From NCBI GenBank assembly GCA_017255395.1, contig JAFKDC010000004.1, positions 124,001-188,000 on the forward strand: DNA of 64,000 bases, read 5' to 3'. Position numbers and translations under genes: made by a program. Origin of the DNA: Enemella evansiae. Its GTDB lineage: Bacteria; Pseudomonadota; Alphaproteobacteria; Rhodobacterales; Rhodobacteraceae. Below the pieces are notes generated by a model, which had not been told where the DNA came from, did no database searches, and saw only the letters and a program-made list of their open reading frames with translations. Shown here piece after piece: positions 1-7,734 of this stretch (position 1 is its first letter; every line of letters starts with the position of its first letter).

Positions 1-84
1 ATGTATTATCTGAATGTCATGGCGGGGCCGCTGCGCAAGTGGCGCTTCGTCGCCGCGCCGCCGGTCGAGCACCTGATGCGCTAG
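1..84 (+). CDS. iolB: 5-deoxy-glucuronate isomerase, C-terminal fragment (5' end outside window)
   Basis: The first 27 codons read in frame to a TAG at 82-84 and contain YYLNVMAGP followed by a K-W-R-F segment. This is the conserved C-terminal signature of IolB, which converts 5-deoxy-glucuronate to 2-deoxy-5-keto-gluconate in myo-inositol catabolism. The start lies to the left of the window. The extreme C-terminus differs from most IolB proteins, which carry an Asp/His-rich end. The next gene, a TIM-barrel isomerase 28 bp downstream, supports an iol context. Only the tail is visible, so confidence rests on this one motif. Confidence 0.72.
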   Translation: MYYLNVMAGPLRKWRFVAAPPVEHLMR

Positions 85-112
85 CGGGCCGCCGTGCCCG
101 AAGGAGAACACC

Positions 113-886
113 ATGCCCTTCCAGCTTGCCGCCTGCGCCGAGATGCTCTGGCGCGACAGGCCCATCGACTGGCGCGCCGCCCGGCTGACCGAACGCGGCC
201 TTGGTGTCGGCCTGTGGAACTGGCCCGACCACGACCTGACAAGGCTCGAAAAGGTCGGCGCCCATTACACCATCATGAACGGCTACCTGACCGGGCGACT
301 GACCGATCCCGAGGGCGCCGACAGGCTGCTGGCCTCGGCGCGCGAAACCGCCGAGGTCGGCAGGCGGCTGGGGGTCGACCGGCTGAACCTGCACGGCACC
401 GGGCTGGGCGAGGGCGGCATTCCGATCCCGCAGCACGGCACCTTTTCACCGGGGATGGTCCTGCGCGCCCGCGATACGCTGCACCGGCTCTGCGACATGG
501 CGGAAGAGCTGGGCGTGATCTACACGCTGGAAAACCTGAACCCGCAGGATCATCCCGGCTGTCCCTTCGGATCGACCGCCGACGTGCTGTCCCTTGTCTC
601 GGCGGTGAACCGTCCGCAGTTGCGGATCAACCTGGACCTCTATCACACGCAGATCGGCGAGGGCGACCTGATCCGCTGGTGCAGGGCCTGCCTGCCGTGG
701 ATCGGAGAGGTGCAGGTCGCCGACAACCCGGGCCGCTGCGAGCCCGGCACCGGAGAGATCAACTACGCCGGCGTCGCCCGCGCCCTGCGCGACATGGGTT
801 ACACCGGCGCGGTGGGGATGGAGGCCTACGCGGCGGGCGACAGCGACGCCGCCGTCGAAGCCTTCGTGGCGGCCTTCACGCTGTAG
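113..886 (+). CDS. Hydroxypyruvate isomerase-like sugar isomerase/epimerase (TIM barrel)
   Basis: 257 residues of the xylose-isomerase-like TIM-barrel superfamily, closest in pattern to hydroxypyruvate isomerases (Hyi) and inosose-processing isomerases. Expected divalent-metal ligands are visible: Glu140 (TLENLN), Asp175 (NLDLYH), Gln201 (EVQVADNPG) and Glu237 (GMEAYA). The QVADNPGR..PGTGEINY stretch at 201-218 is typical of the Hyi group. The start is the ATG preceded by AAGGAG at good spacing. It follows the iolB tail closely, so it probably acts in inositol or related sugar catabolism. The substrate (hydroxypyruvate, 2-keto-inositol or other) cannot be decided. Cytosolic. Confidence 0.85.
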   Translation: MPFQLAACAEMLWRDRPIDWRAARLTERGLGVGLWNWPDHDLTRLEKVGAHYTIMNGYLTGRLTDPEGADRLLASARETAEVGRRLGVDRLNLHGTGLGEGGIPIPQHGTFSPGMVLRARDTLHRLCDMAEELGVIYTLENLNPQDHPGCPFGSTADVLSLVSAVNRPQLRINLDLYHTQIGEGDLIRWCRACLPWIGEVQVADNPGRCEPGTGEINYAGVARALRDMGYTGAVGMEAYAAGDSDAAVEAFVAAFTL

Positions 887-1770
887 GTCCGGCACCAGAC
901 AGCGGCCCGAAAGACTGCGCCGCCATCCCCGCATTCCCCGGTGTGTCCAGCCGGGCCGGGAGGCCGGTTGTGTGGTTTGCCCTTTCGATGCGCTGTCTCT
1001 GGTCCGGCACGTCACAGATGTCTGTCTACAGCATGCACGGCGCTCAGGTTTTCACTCTGGTGGCGGGTCCGGCCAGTTTTGGCAAGGCGCAGGGAAGAGG
1101 TGCCATCTGTGCCTGGTTTGAGGACGGTTGCGCGAGCGAAGCCTGCGCTCTCTATATTGCAGCTGTGAGGGCATGCGTACCTTCCCGGCGGAATTGCCAT
1201 GCAAATCGTCTGCCCGGTAACAGTACCTGGCGCTTCCGTGGCGAACTGGTCCCATAGCGCTTCCTTCCATTCTTGCGAAAGGGACACACCATTAAACCGT
1301 GGGATCAAACACCTAGGCAACCGTCCCCTCTGCAATGAGCTGAGCCTGATGGTGCCGTTGCAAGGCACCGTCCAGGCCAAGGGGTTCAGGGCACTAACGG
1401 GATGAGGTAGGTCAGCCCTCCGCCGGGCGATATATTTACCATAACCATCATTACAGGTGTGTGGTTTGTCGCGGGGGCAGGCTCCAAACCGCGTGCCACA
1501 TATGCCACGCCGGACCGCACTGAGACGGGCAGCGCCGCCCCCGGGAATCAGACGCTCCCCGCAAACGGAAATGGCGCATCCGTGACTGGGCTCGCTGACC
1601 CCTGTTTCCGGCCAAAGGGCAAGACTTCGGCGGCATGCCACCTGCCTTGCGCGAACCCGGAACGCGCTTTTCAGAACAAAGCACCGCCCTTTCAATCGCT
1701 TGCCTTGAAACTGCGCCACGGCAAACAGGGTGTGCCAAGTCCGCTGGCCAAAGCGGTCAGCCGAAATCCG
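887..1770. other. Long intergenic region, no convincing gene
   Basis: About 0.9 kb between the isomerase and the zinc operon promoter. Open frames exist on both strands but none has a ribosome binding site, family resemblance or consistent codon use. Base composition looks less GC-rich than the flanking genes, especially around 1150-1460, so a decayed gene is possible. I see no tRNA or clear terminator. Short inverted repeats (for example 1741-1756) are too weak to call. Confidence 0.5.
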
Positions 1771-1773
1771 GCC

Positions 1774-1801
1774 TTGAACATTGCGAGCGTTACAAGATAA
1801 C
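1774..1801 (+). promoter_or_regulatory. Candidate promoter of the zinc operon
   Basis: TTGAAC at 1774-1779 and GATAAC at 1796-1801 are separated by 16 bp, a fair sigma-70-type match. The predicted start near 1808 falls at the left edge of the Zur-like box. A further small palindrome CAAGAT-AACT-ATCTTG covers 1793-1808. Motif-based only. Confidence 0.35.
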
Positions 1802-1807
1802 TATCTT

Positions 1808-1825
1808 GATACGTTATAACAAATT
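1808..1825 (+). promoter_or_regulatory. Zur-type operator (zinc-responsive repressor box)
   Basis: The 18 bases contain the perfect palindrome GTTATAAC (1813-1820) inside GATACGTTATAACAAATT, which matches the alphaproteobacterial Zur-box pattern as I recall it (roughly GATATGTTATAACATATC) at about 15 of 18 positions. It stands about 105 bp upstream of the first ORF of a DUF1826/DUF2796 zinc operon, the expected target. A second, stronger Zur-like box lies at 23731. Binding is inferred from motif and context. Confidence 0.65.
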
Positions 1826-1930
1826 GAAACCGGATATGGCTGCGGTTCATCACCCTACCCTTGCCGCATGACCTGACCCGCCCCGAAACCGCAACGGCCC
1901 GCCCCCGGTCGGGACACAGGAGGTCCTGCC

Positions 1931-2143
1931 ATGCTCGATGCAGCAGTATCCCGCAGCCCCTTCGCTGGTCACAACGCCGGGGCGCGACGCGCCCGGGCAC
2001 CCCGCTTTGTGGCAGTCCTCGAAGACAGGCAACCGCCGCCTGAGGCACAGAGAGGGCCGGAACGGAACGGGGAGCACGATCTCCCTGCCCGCTTTCGCGA
2101 CGATCTTGCTGCGCGTGGGCGCCACCGGGTGGAGGCAGCATGA
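1931..2143 (+). CDS. Short unrecognised protein leading the zinc operon
   Basis: A 70-codon ORF with a strong Shine-Dalgarno (GGAGG, 7 nt before the ATG). Its TGA overlaps the start of the DUF1826 gene (ATGA), implying translational coupling. The product is basic and rich in Arg, Ala and Pro, with no membrane segment or signal peptide and no family I recognise. The ribosome binding site and overlap are the reasons for calling it. It may be a small regulatory or leader-like protein, or a short ORF whose translation mainly serves the next gene. Confidence 0.5.
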   Translation: MLDAAVSRSPFAGHNAGARRARAPRFVAVLEDRQPPPEAQRGPERNGEHDLPARFRDDLAARGRHRVEAA

Positions 2144-2754
2144 CCACGGTCCTTCCCCTGCTTGCCACGGGCGTGAACAGCGGCAGCGATGCGCGCGTAC
2201 TGAGGACACTGGGAATGGCGGGCGTGTCGCTTGCACTCTGGACGCGGGCGCTGCCCGATGATCTGGCCTGTGCGCTGGACGCCCTGCCGACCGACCGGCT
2301 GCCGCGTCTTCGCCGCACCCTTGCCCCCGGCAGCGTCGCCGGGGCGGTCCATGCGGCCTGCGCAGAGGCAGGAACCGACGATTGCGCCACCGCTCTGGCG
2401 GCGGAGGTCGCGGCGCTTGCGACACAGGCGATGGAGGTCTTTGCATCGCCCCTGCTGGCGCTTCGCCTCGACGTCACCGAGGGCCAGCCCTGCCCGAAAT
2501 GGCACGTAGACGCCGTCCCGGGCCGCCTGCTGTGCACCCTGCGGGGGCCGGGCACAGAATATGGGCCGATCGGGCCGGAGGGCGAGGCGCAAACCGTTCA
2601 CAGCATGCCGCGCGGCACGGTGGGCGTCTTTCGCGGCGTGCTGTGGCCGGGGCGGGAACTGGCGGCCATCGTGCATCGGTCGCCGCCGCGCGACGCGGGC
2701 GGTCCGCGCCTCGTCGTCGTGATCGACCCCGTGCCAGAGGCGGGGGCCTGCTGA
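2140..2754 (+). CDS. DUF1826 domain-containing protein (zinc-homeostasis associated)
   Basis: 204 residues. The central CPKWHVDAVPGRLLCTLRGP segment followed by GTEY (about 120-143) is the hallmark of DUF1826, whose members are repeatedly found in Zur-controlled loci beside zinc transporters and COG0523 GTPases. The Cys, His and Asp in that segment could bind metal; the activity is unknown. No signal peptide, so probably cytosolic. It overlaps the previous ORF by 4 bp and the next gene by 1 base, so it sits in one operon. Zinc starvation response is the likely role, inferred from context and the upstream Zur-like box. Confidence 0.85.
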   Translation: MTTVLPLLATGVNSGSDARVLRTLGMAGVSLALWTRALPDDLACALDALPTDRLPRLRRTLAPGSVAGAVHAACAEAGTDDCATALAAEVAALATQAMEVFASPLLALRLDVTEGQPCPKWHVDAVPGRLLCTLRGPGTEYGPIGPEGEAQTVHSMPRGTVGVFRGVLWPGRELAAIVHRSPPRDAGGPRLVVVIDPVPEAGAC

Positions 2755-3059
2755 TGGCGCGCCGCTCCAACCTGGGCGCGACCGGCCTTCACCGGCGGGC
2801 ACGCGCGGGCGACCCGATGGGCGCCTTCGATGCCCTGCCCGCCCCCCTGCGGCGATGGCTGGCCGAGGCCGCGCTGCCCTGGTCGCCCGCCTCCTGCCGC
2901 CGCATCTGGACCAGGGCCCGGGCCGAAGGCGCAAGCCCCGAGGACATCCTCGAACGGCTGGACCGGGCCGAGCGATCCACGCTGTCCCGCGACCGGCAGG
3001 CGCGGCGCCTCCCGAACGCCATGCCCCTGAACGACACGCCTGCCCGGCTGCGACGGTGA
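2754..3059 (+). CDS. DUF6525 family protein
   Basis: 101 residues starting at the ATG that shares one base with the preceding TGA (TGATG). The core FDALPAPLRRWLAEAALPWS followed by PASCRRIWTRA matches the DUF6525 family, small proteins found mainly in Rhodobacteraceae. Highly basic, predicted cytosolic, no known function. The longer frame upstream of this ATG runs through DUF1826 on another frame and is not used. Position between DUF1826 and the zinc transporter genes suggests co-expression under zinc limitation; this is inference. Confidence 0.75.
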   Translation: MARRSNLGATGLHRRARAGDPMGAFDALPAPLRRWLAEAALPWSPASCRRIWTRARAEGASPEDILERLDRAERSTLSRDRQARRLPNAMPLNDTPARLRR

Positions 3060-3165
3060 TGGGCGCGCCCCGATCATCACCCAGCGGGAAAATCGGGGCG
3101 CGCACCCAAGGGGCGTTGCAATGCCCCCTTCGACTCTTCATCAATCGACCCCGAAAGGACCCCTC

Positions 3166-3773
<608 letters not shown>

Positions 3774-3777
<4 letters not shown>

Positions 3778-4469
3778 CGGTGACGGACCCGGCCCTGACC
3801 CTGAGCGATGTCCGCTTCCGCTGGCCGGGGCGTGGGTCCTTCGGGCTGTCGGTGCCGGAGTTCCGCATGACACAGGGCGAAAGCCTGCTGCTGCTGGGCG
3901 AAAGCGGGTCGGGCAAGTCGACCCTGCTGTCGCTGATCTGCGGCATCGTCACCGCGGACAGCGGGCGGGTGGCGGTCGGCGGCACCGACCTCTCTGCCCT
4001 GCGCGCCGGGGCGCGGGACCGGTTCCGGGCCGAAGGGATCGGCGTGATCTTCCAGCAGTTCAACCTGCTGCCCTATGCCAGCGTGGCGGACAATATCCTG
4101 CTGCCGCTGCGCTTTGCCCCCGAACGGCGCAGGCGCGCGGCGCCGGACGAGGCCGCAAGCCTCTGTGCGGCGCTCGGCCTGCCCGAGGGGATCACCGGCA
4201 CCAGCGCCGGGCGCCTGTCGGTCGGGCAGCAGCAGCGGGTCGCCGTGGCCCGCGCGCTGATCGGCCAGCCGCCGCTGATCGTCGCGGACGAGCCGACCTC
4301 GGCGCTGGATGCGGCGACGCAGGACAGCTTTCTCGGCCTGCTCTTCGACCGCCTCGCCGCGACCGGCTCTTCGCTGCTGATGGTCAGCCACGACGAACGG
4401 CTGGGGGCGCGCTTCGACCGGGTGCTGCGCCTGACCGACATCGCGCAGATGGAAAGGCAGGCGGCATGA
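3774..4469 (+). CDS. ABC transporter ATP-binding protein of a Zrg-like zinc uptake system
   Basis: 231 residues with a complete nucleotide-binding domain: Walker [10 protein letters not shown] at 42-50, Q-loop FQQFN at about 93-97, signature LSVGQ at 148-152 and Walker B LIVADE at 168-173. The sequence type (LolD/MacB-like) fits the FtsX-type permease encoded next, with which it overlaps by 4 bp. Together with the DUF2796 protein upstream it resembles ZrgABC. It would power the partner membrane protein from the cytosolic face. A lipoprotein or macrolide transporter is the alternative for an isolated pair, but the zinc context argues against that. Confidence 0.85.
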
Positions 4470-5716
4470 TCCTGCGTCTCGCCTTTGGTTCTCTGATGGC
4501 GCGGGCGCTGACCGTCGGCATGACGGTGCTGGCCATCGCGCTGTCGGTGGCGCTGTTCCTTGGCGTCGAGAAGGTGCGCACCGGCGCGCGGGCCAGTTTC
4601 GCCGACACGATTTCCGGCACCGACCTGATCGTCGGCGCGCGCTCGGGATCGGTTCAGCTGCTGCTCTATTCGGTCTTCCGGATCGGCCATGCGACGAACA
4701 ACGTGACATGGGAAAGCTATCAGGACATCGCCGCGCGCCCCGAGGTCGACTGGATCGTGCCGATCTCTCTGGGAGACAGCCACCGGCAGTTCCGGGTCAT
4801 GGGCACCACGCAGGCCTTCTTCGAGCACTACAGGTATCGCGGCGGGCGGGCGCTGAAGGTCGGTCAGGGACAGGGACTGGACGACCTTTACGACGCGATG
4901 ATCGGCGCCGAGGTCGCGGCGGCGCTTGGCTATGCGGTGGGCGATCCCATCGTCCTGTCCCATGGCCTTGCCAGTTTCACCGACCACGCAGACCAGCCCT
5001 TCCGCATCGCGGGCATCATCGACCGCACCGGCACCCCGGTGGACCGCACGGTCATCGTCGGACTGGAAGCCATCGAGGCGATCCACGTCGACTGGCGGTC
5101 CGGCGCGCAGATCCCCGGCCAGTCGACCCCGGTCGAGCGCATCCGGCAGATGGACCTGGCGCCCTCGGCGGTGACGGCGGCACTGGTGGGCGTGAAGTCG
5201 CGGTTGCAGATCTTCGGCCTGCAACGCGCCATCAACGAATACCCCGAAGAGCCGCTGCTGGCGATCCTGCCCGGCGTCGCGCTGCAAGAGCTGTGGCAGA
5301 TCGTCGGCGTTGCGGAAACCGCGCTGACGGCGGTTTCGGCCATGGTGGTCGTGACCGCGCTTCTGGGCATGATGGCGATGATCTTCTCGTCGCTGAACGA
5401 GAGGCGCCGCGAAATGGCGATCTGGCGCGCCATGGGGGCGCGGCCCGCGACCATCCTCGGCCTGCTGGTGCTGGAGGCGGCCATGATGGCCGCCATCGGG
5501 GCGGCTCTGGGGCTGGCGCTGCTTTATGGCGCGCTGGTCGTCGCGCAGCCGCTGGTGGACAGCGCCTTCGGTCTCTGGCTGCCCATCGGCCCGCCAACCG
5601 CACGAGAGCTGGCGGTTCTCGCAGGCGTGATCGTCGCGGCGGCCATCGCAAGCCTTCTGCCCGCCCTCCGGGCCTACCGCCTGTCGCTCGCTGATGGCAT
5701 GATGGTGAGGATATGA
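4466..5716 (+). CDS. FtsX/MacB-type ABC permease of the zinc operon
   Basis: 416 residues. One N-terminal membrane helix (about 15-35), a large periplasmic domain, then three C-terminal helices (about 285-310, 335-360, 385-405): the type VII ABC topology. The ERRREMAIWRAMGARP motif just after the second helix is typical of FtsX permeases. Overlaps the ATPase gene upstream and the DUF3299 gene downstream by 4 bp each. Proteins of this topology usually do mechanical work on periplasmic partners rather than classical import, so how it helps zinc uptake is open. Confidence 0.82.
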   Translation: MILRLAFGSLMARALTVGMTVLAIALSVALFLGVEKVRTGARASFADTISGTDLIVGARSGSVQLLLYSVFRIGHATNNVTWESYQDIAARPEVDWIVPISLGDSHRQFRVMGTTQAFFEHYRYRGGRALKVGQGQGLDDLYDAMIGAEVAAALGYAVGDPIVLSHGLASFTDHADQPFRIAGIIDRTGTPVDRTVIVGLEAIEAIHVDWRSGAQIPGQSTPVERIRQMDLAPSAVTAALVGVKSRLQIFGLQRAINEYPEEPLLAILPGVALQELWQIVGVAETALTAVSAMVVVTALLGMMAMIFSSLNERRREMAIWRAMGARPATILGLLVLEAAMMAAIGAALGLALLYGALVVAQPLVDSAFGLWLPIGPPTARELAVLAGVIVAAAIASLLPALRAYRLSLADGMMVRI

Positions 5717-6225
5717 CCCGGATTCACCCGACCCGCCGCGCCTTCATGGCCCTTGCCGCCGCGACCCTTGTGCCGGGGCGTGCCATGGCCAGCCCGTTCC
5801 GGCAAATCGGCTGGGACGACCTGATCCCCAAGGGCGTGCCCTACGGCGAGATCATCGGCCCCGGCCAGATCGACGAGGTAAACGACACCTGGGTGCCGCA
5901 GTTCGACGAGAACGCCAGCAAGGTGAACACCGCGCTGGACGGCAAGCCGGTGAAACTGCCCGGCTACATCATCCCCTTCGACGTGACCGCTGCCGGTGTC
6001 ACCGGCTTCATGCTGGTGCCCTACGTGGGCGCCTGCATCCACACGCCGCCCCCGCCGCCGAACCAGCTTGTCTTCGTGACCACCCAGACGCCCTGGCCCA
6101 ACGAGTCCCTCTGGGATCCGGTCTGGGTTTCCGGGCGCCTGTCGGCCAAGGCGCTGTCGACCCAGATCGCCGAGGTCGGCTATCAACTGGTGGCCGAGAA
6201 GATCGAGGTCTACGAATGGCAGTGA
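5713..6225 (+). CDS. DUF3299 domain-containing periplasmic protein
   Basis: 170 residues. The N-terminus has twin arginines (TRRAFMAL) and a short hydrophobic stretch ending AMA-S, compatible with a Tat-like or Sec signal. The body carries VPYVGACIHTPPPPPNQLVF, the hallmark of DUF3299, with Cys, His and Pro residues that could bind metal. DUF3299 proteins commonly accompany DUF2796/ABC zinc uptake loci. It is the last gene of the operon; a GC-rich hairpin follows at 6245. Function unknown beyond the association with zinc. Confidence 0.82.
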   Translation: MTRIHPTRRAFMALAAATLVPGRAMASPFRQIGWDDLIPKGVPYGEIIGPGQIDEVNDTWVPQFDENASKVNTALDGKPVKLPGYIIPFDVTAAGVTGFMLVPYVGACIHTPPPPPNQLVFVTTQTPWPNESLWDPVWVSGRLSAKALSTQIAEVGYQLVAEKIEVYEWQ

Positions 6226-6244
6226 CCGGCCCGGCGCGCCGAAC

Positions 6245-6281
6245 GTCCTGTCAGGCGGCGCGGGCGCCGTCCGGTCAGGAC
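6245..6281 (+). terminator. GC-rich hairpin after the zinc operon
   Basis: GTCCTG (6245-6250) pairs with CAGGAC (6276-6281), enclosing an inner stem GGCGGCGC/GCGCCGTC. There is no T-run, so if it terminates transcription it is not a canonical intrinsic terminator. Confidence 0.45.
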
Positions 6282-6804
6282 AGCAAGCATCAGCGCGCCC
6301 CGGCTCTATCCGCTTGGCTCTCTGCGCGGGGCAAGCGTTAAACAAGCCTGCCAACCGCTGCCTTCAGACGACCTCGCGCCGGACATCCTGAAAGAGCACG
6401 GCGAGAGCCTTCTGAGCGGCCCGCACCCGTCCCCCTTCGGGACCGGTCGCAACGGGGCCCGGACGCGCGGCTGTGAAAGCGGCTGTCGAGGCCGTAACCC
6501 CCGCAGGCCTCGGCACCGCCGAGGAGTGGCGCGGTCAGGCAACCGGGGCAAGACGGGCCCCGGTCGCAAAAAGATGCGCTGCCGCCGAACGGACTGCAAA
6601 GAAATCCGCCAAAGCGAGCTATCGGGCTGCCGGACTTGGGGCGCTTCATCGCGGCCTTCCTTGGGGTGCAGGGCCTCCGCAGGACCGGCGCCGTGGTTTG
6701 ACGGGGCGCAATCCTTGCATGGGAAGACGCGGGGCGCCGCGTCCGGCGCCTGCCACCCACCCGCACGGGAAAAGGCGGGTATTGCACAGGAAACCTTGGC
6801 AACC
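6282..6804. other. Intergenic region without a convincing gene
   Basis: About 520 bp between the zinc operon and the nap promoter. Minus-strand frames (for example 6338-6802) contain Ser/Gly/Cys-rich peptides without a ribosome binding site or a family I can name. No tRNA or inverted-repeat element recognised. Confidence 0.45.
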
Positions 6805-6818
6805 TTGACGAACGTCAA
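6805..6818 (+). promoter_or_regulatory. FNR/DNR-family binding site of the nap operon
   Basis: TTGACGAACGTCAA is a perfect 14-bp dyad (TTGAC-N4-GTCAA) of the Crp/Fnr class. A possible -10 element TACTGT at 6842-6847 puts the site centre about 42 bp before the expected start of transcription, the activating (class II) position. An oxygen- or NO-responsive Fnr/Dnr-type regulator is expected; one Crp/Fnr gene lies at 14133-14822. Confidence 0.7.
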
Positions 6819-6955
6819 GGCCGCACCGGGCCGAGCTGGCTTACTGTATGAGTCGCGACGCATTCATTTTCCGGGTGTTCACTTCCTGACCAGCGGCTCC
6901 GACCGGTGCCTTGCGACAGGCTGTAACCGCCGGAAACGATACAGCCAGGCAGTTC

Positions 6956-7462
6956 ATGACGAGCAAGCTCAGCAGACGCAGCGTTCTCAGGGGTCGGCTT
7001 TCCCGGACCGACCCGGAAAGGCTGCGTCCGCCCGGCGCCCAAGGCGATTTTGCCCGGCTGTGCACAGGCTGCGGGGACTGCGCCCGGGCCTGCCCCGAGG
7101 GCATCGTCATCCGCCATTCTTCCGGCGAACCCGTGCTCGATTTCACCAAGGGCGCCTGCACCTTCTGCAATGCCTGCGCAGAGGCCTGCGAGACCGGCGC
7201 CCTGATCCCCGCGCCCGCGTCGGACTGGCCGTGGCGGGCGGTGATCACCGACAGCTGCCTGTCGCTGAACGGCATTGCCTGCCGCGCCTGCGAGGACGCC
7301 TGCGACGCCCGGGCCATTCGGTTTCGCCTGATGACGGCGGGCCGGGCGGCGCCGGTGCTCGATGCGGATCAATGCACCGGCTGCGGCGAATGTGCCTTCA
7401 CCTGCCCCGCCGGTGCCGTCTCTTTCGAAGCCCGAACCCCCGCAACCGAGGAAATCGCATGA
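6956..7462 (+). CDS. napF: Ferredoxin-type protein NapF
   Basis: 168 residues from the ATG at 6956; an upstream TTG (6911) is possible but less likely. Four cysteine groups are visible: CTGCGDCARACP, CTFCNACAEACE, a degenerate CRACEDAC, and CTGCGECAFTCP, the NapF pattern of three to four [4Fe-4S] sites. NapF is a cytosolic protein that assists maturation of NapA before Tat export. The TGA overlaps napD (ATGA). The Shine-Dalgarno is weak, so initiation may be modest. First gene of the nap operon and about 140 bp downstream of the FNR-like site. Confidence 0.93.
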   Translation: MTSKLSRRSVLRGRLSRTDPERLRPPGAQGDFARLCTGCGDCARACPEGIVIRHSSGEPVLDFTKGACTFCNACAEACETGALIPAPASDWPWRAVITDSCLSLNGIACRACEDACDARAIRFRLMTAGRAAPVLDADQCTGCGECAFTCPAGAVSFEARTPATEEIA

Positions 7463-7731
7463 ACATCTGTGGCTGCCTTGTCCATGTCGCCCGCGACGAT
7501 CTCGCCCAGGCCCGCAGCGCGATGGAGGCGATTGCCGGGGTCGAGGTCCATGCCCAGACCGAGGACGGCCGCCTCGTCGTCGTGGTCGAGGATACCGAGC
7601 CCGCCTTCGCCTCTGACACGATCATGGCGCTGCACCAGATACCGGGCGTCTACTCGCTGACGCTCAACTACCACCATTTCGAAGATCCCACGCAGCGGGC
7701 GCCGCTCGCCGCCACCCAGCCGGAGACCTGA
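7459..7731 (+). CDS. napD: NapA signal-peptide-binding chaperone NapD
   Basis: 90 residues, starting at the ATG overlapping the napF stop. Begins NICGCLVHV and shows the ferredoxin-fold pattern of NapD (VEVHAQTEDGRLVVVVED, then a conserved SLTLNYHHFE end). NapD binds the twin-arginine signal of NapA and holds it back until cofactor loading is complete. Only 3 bp separate it from napA, so the two are made together. Length and order match known nap operons. Confidence 0.93.
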   Translation: MNICGCLVHVARDDLAQARSAMEAIAGVEVHAQTEDGRLVVVVEDTEPAFASDTIMALHQIPGVYSLTLNYHHFEDPTQRAPLAATQPET

Positions 7732-7734
7732 CGC

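Noticed and set aside
94-1257. Long plus-strand open frame (387 codons) covering the isomerase gene
   Set aside because: Out of frame with the clear TIM-barrel isomerase; Arg/Pro/Gly-rich with no family pattern, as is usual for shadow frames in high-GC DNA.
6338-6802. Minus-strand frame upstream of nap as a hypothetical protein
   Set aside because: No start signal, unusual Ser/Gly/Cys composition, and overlap with the nap promoter region; kept only as intergenic DNA.
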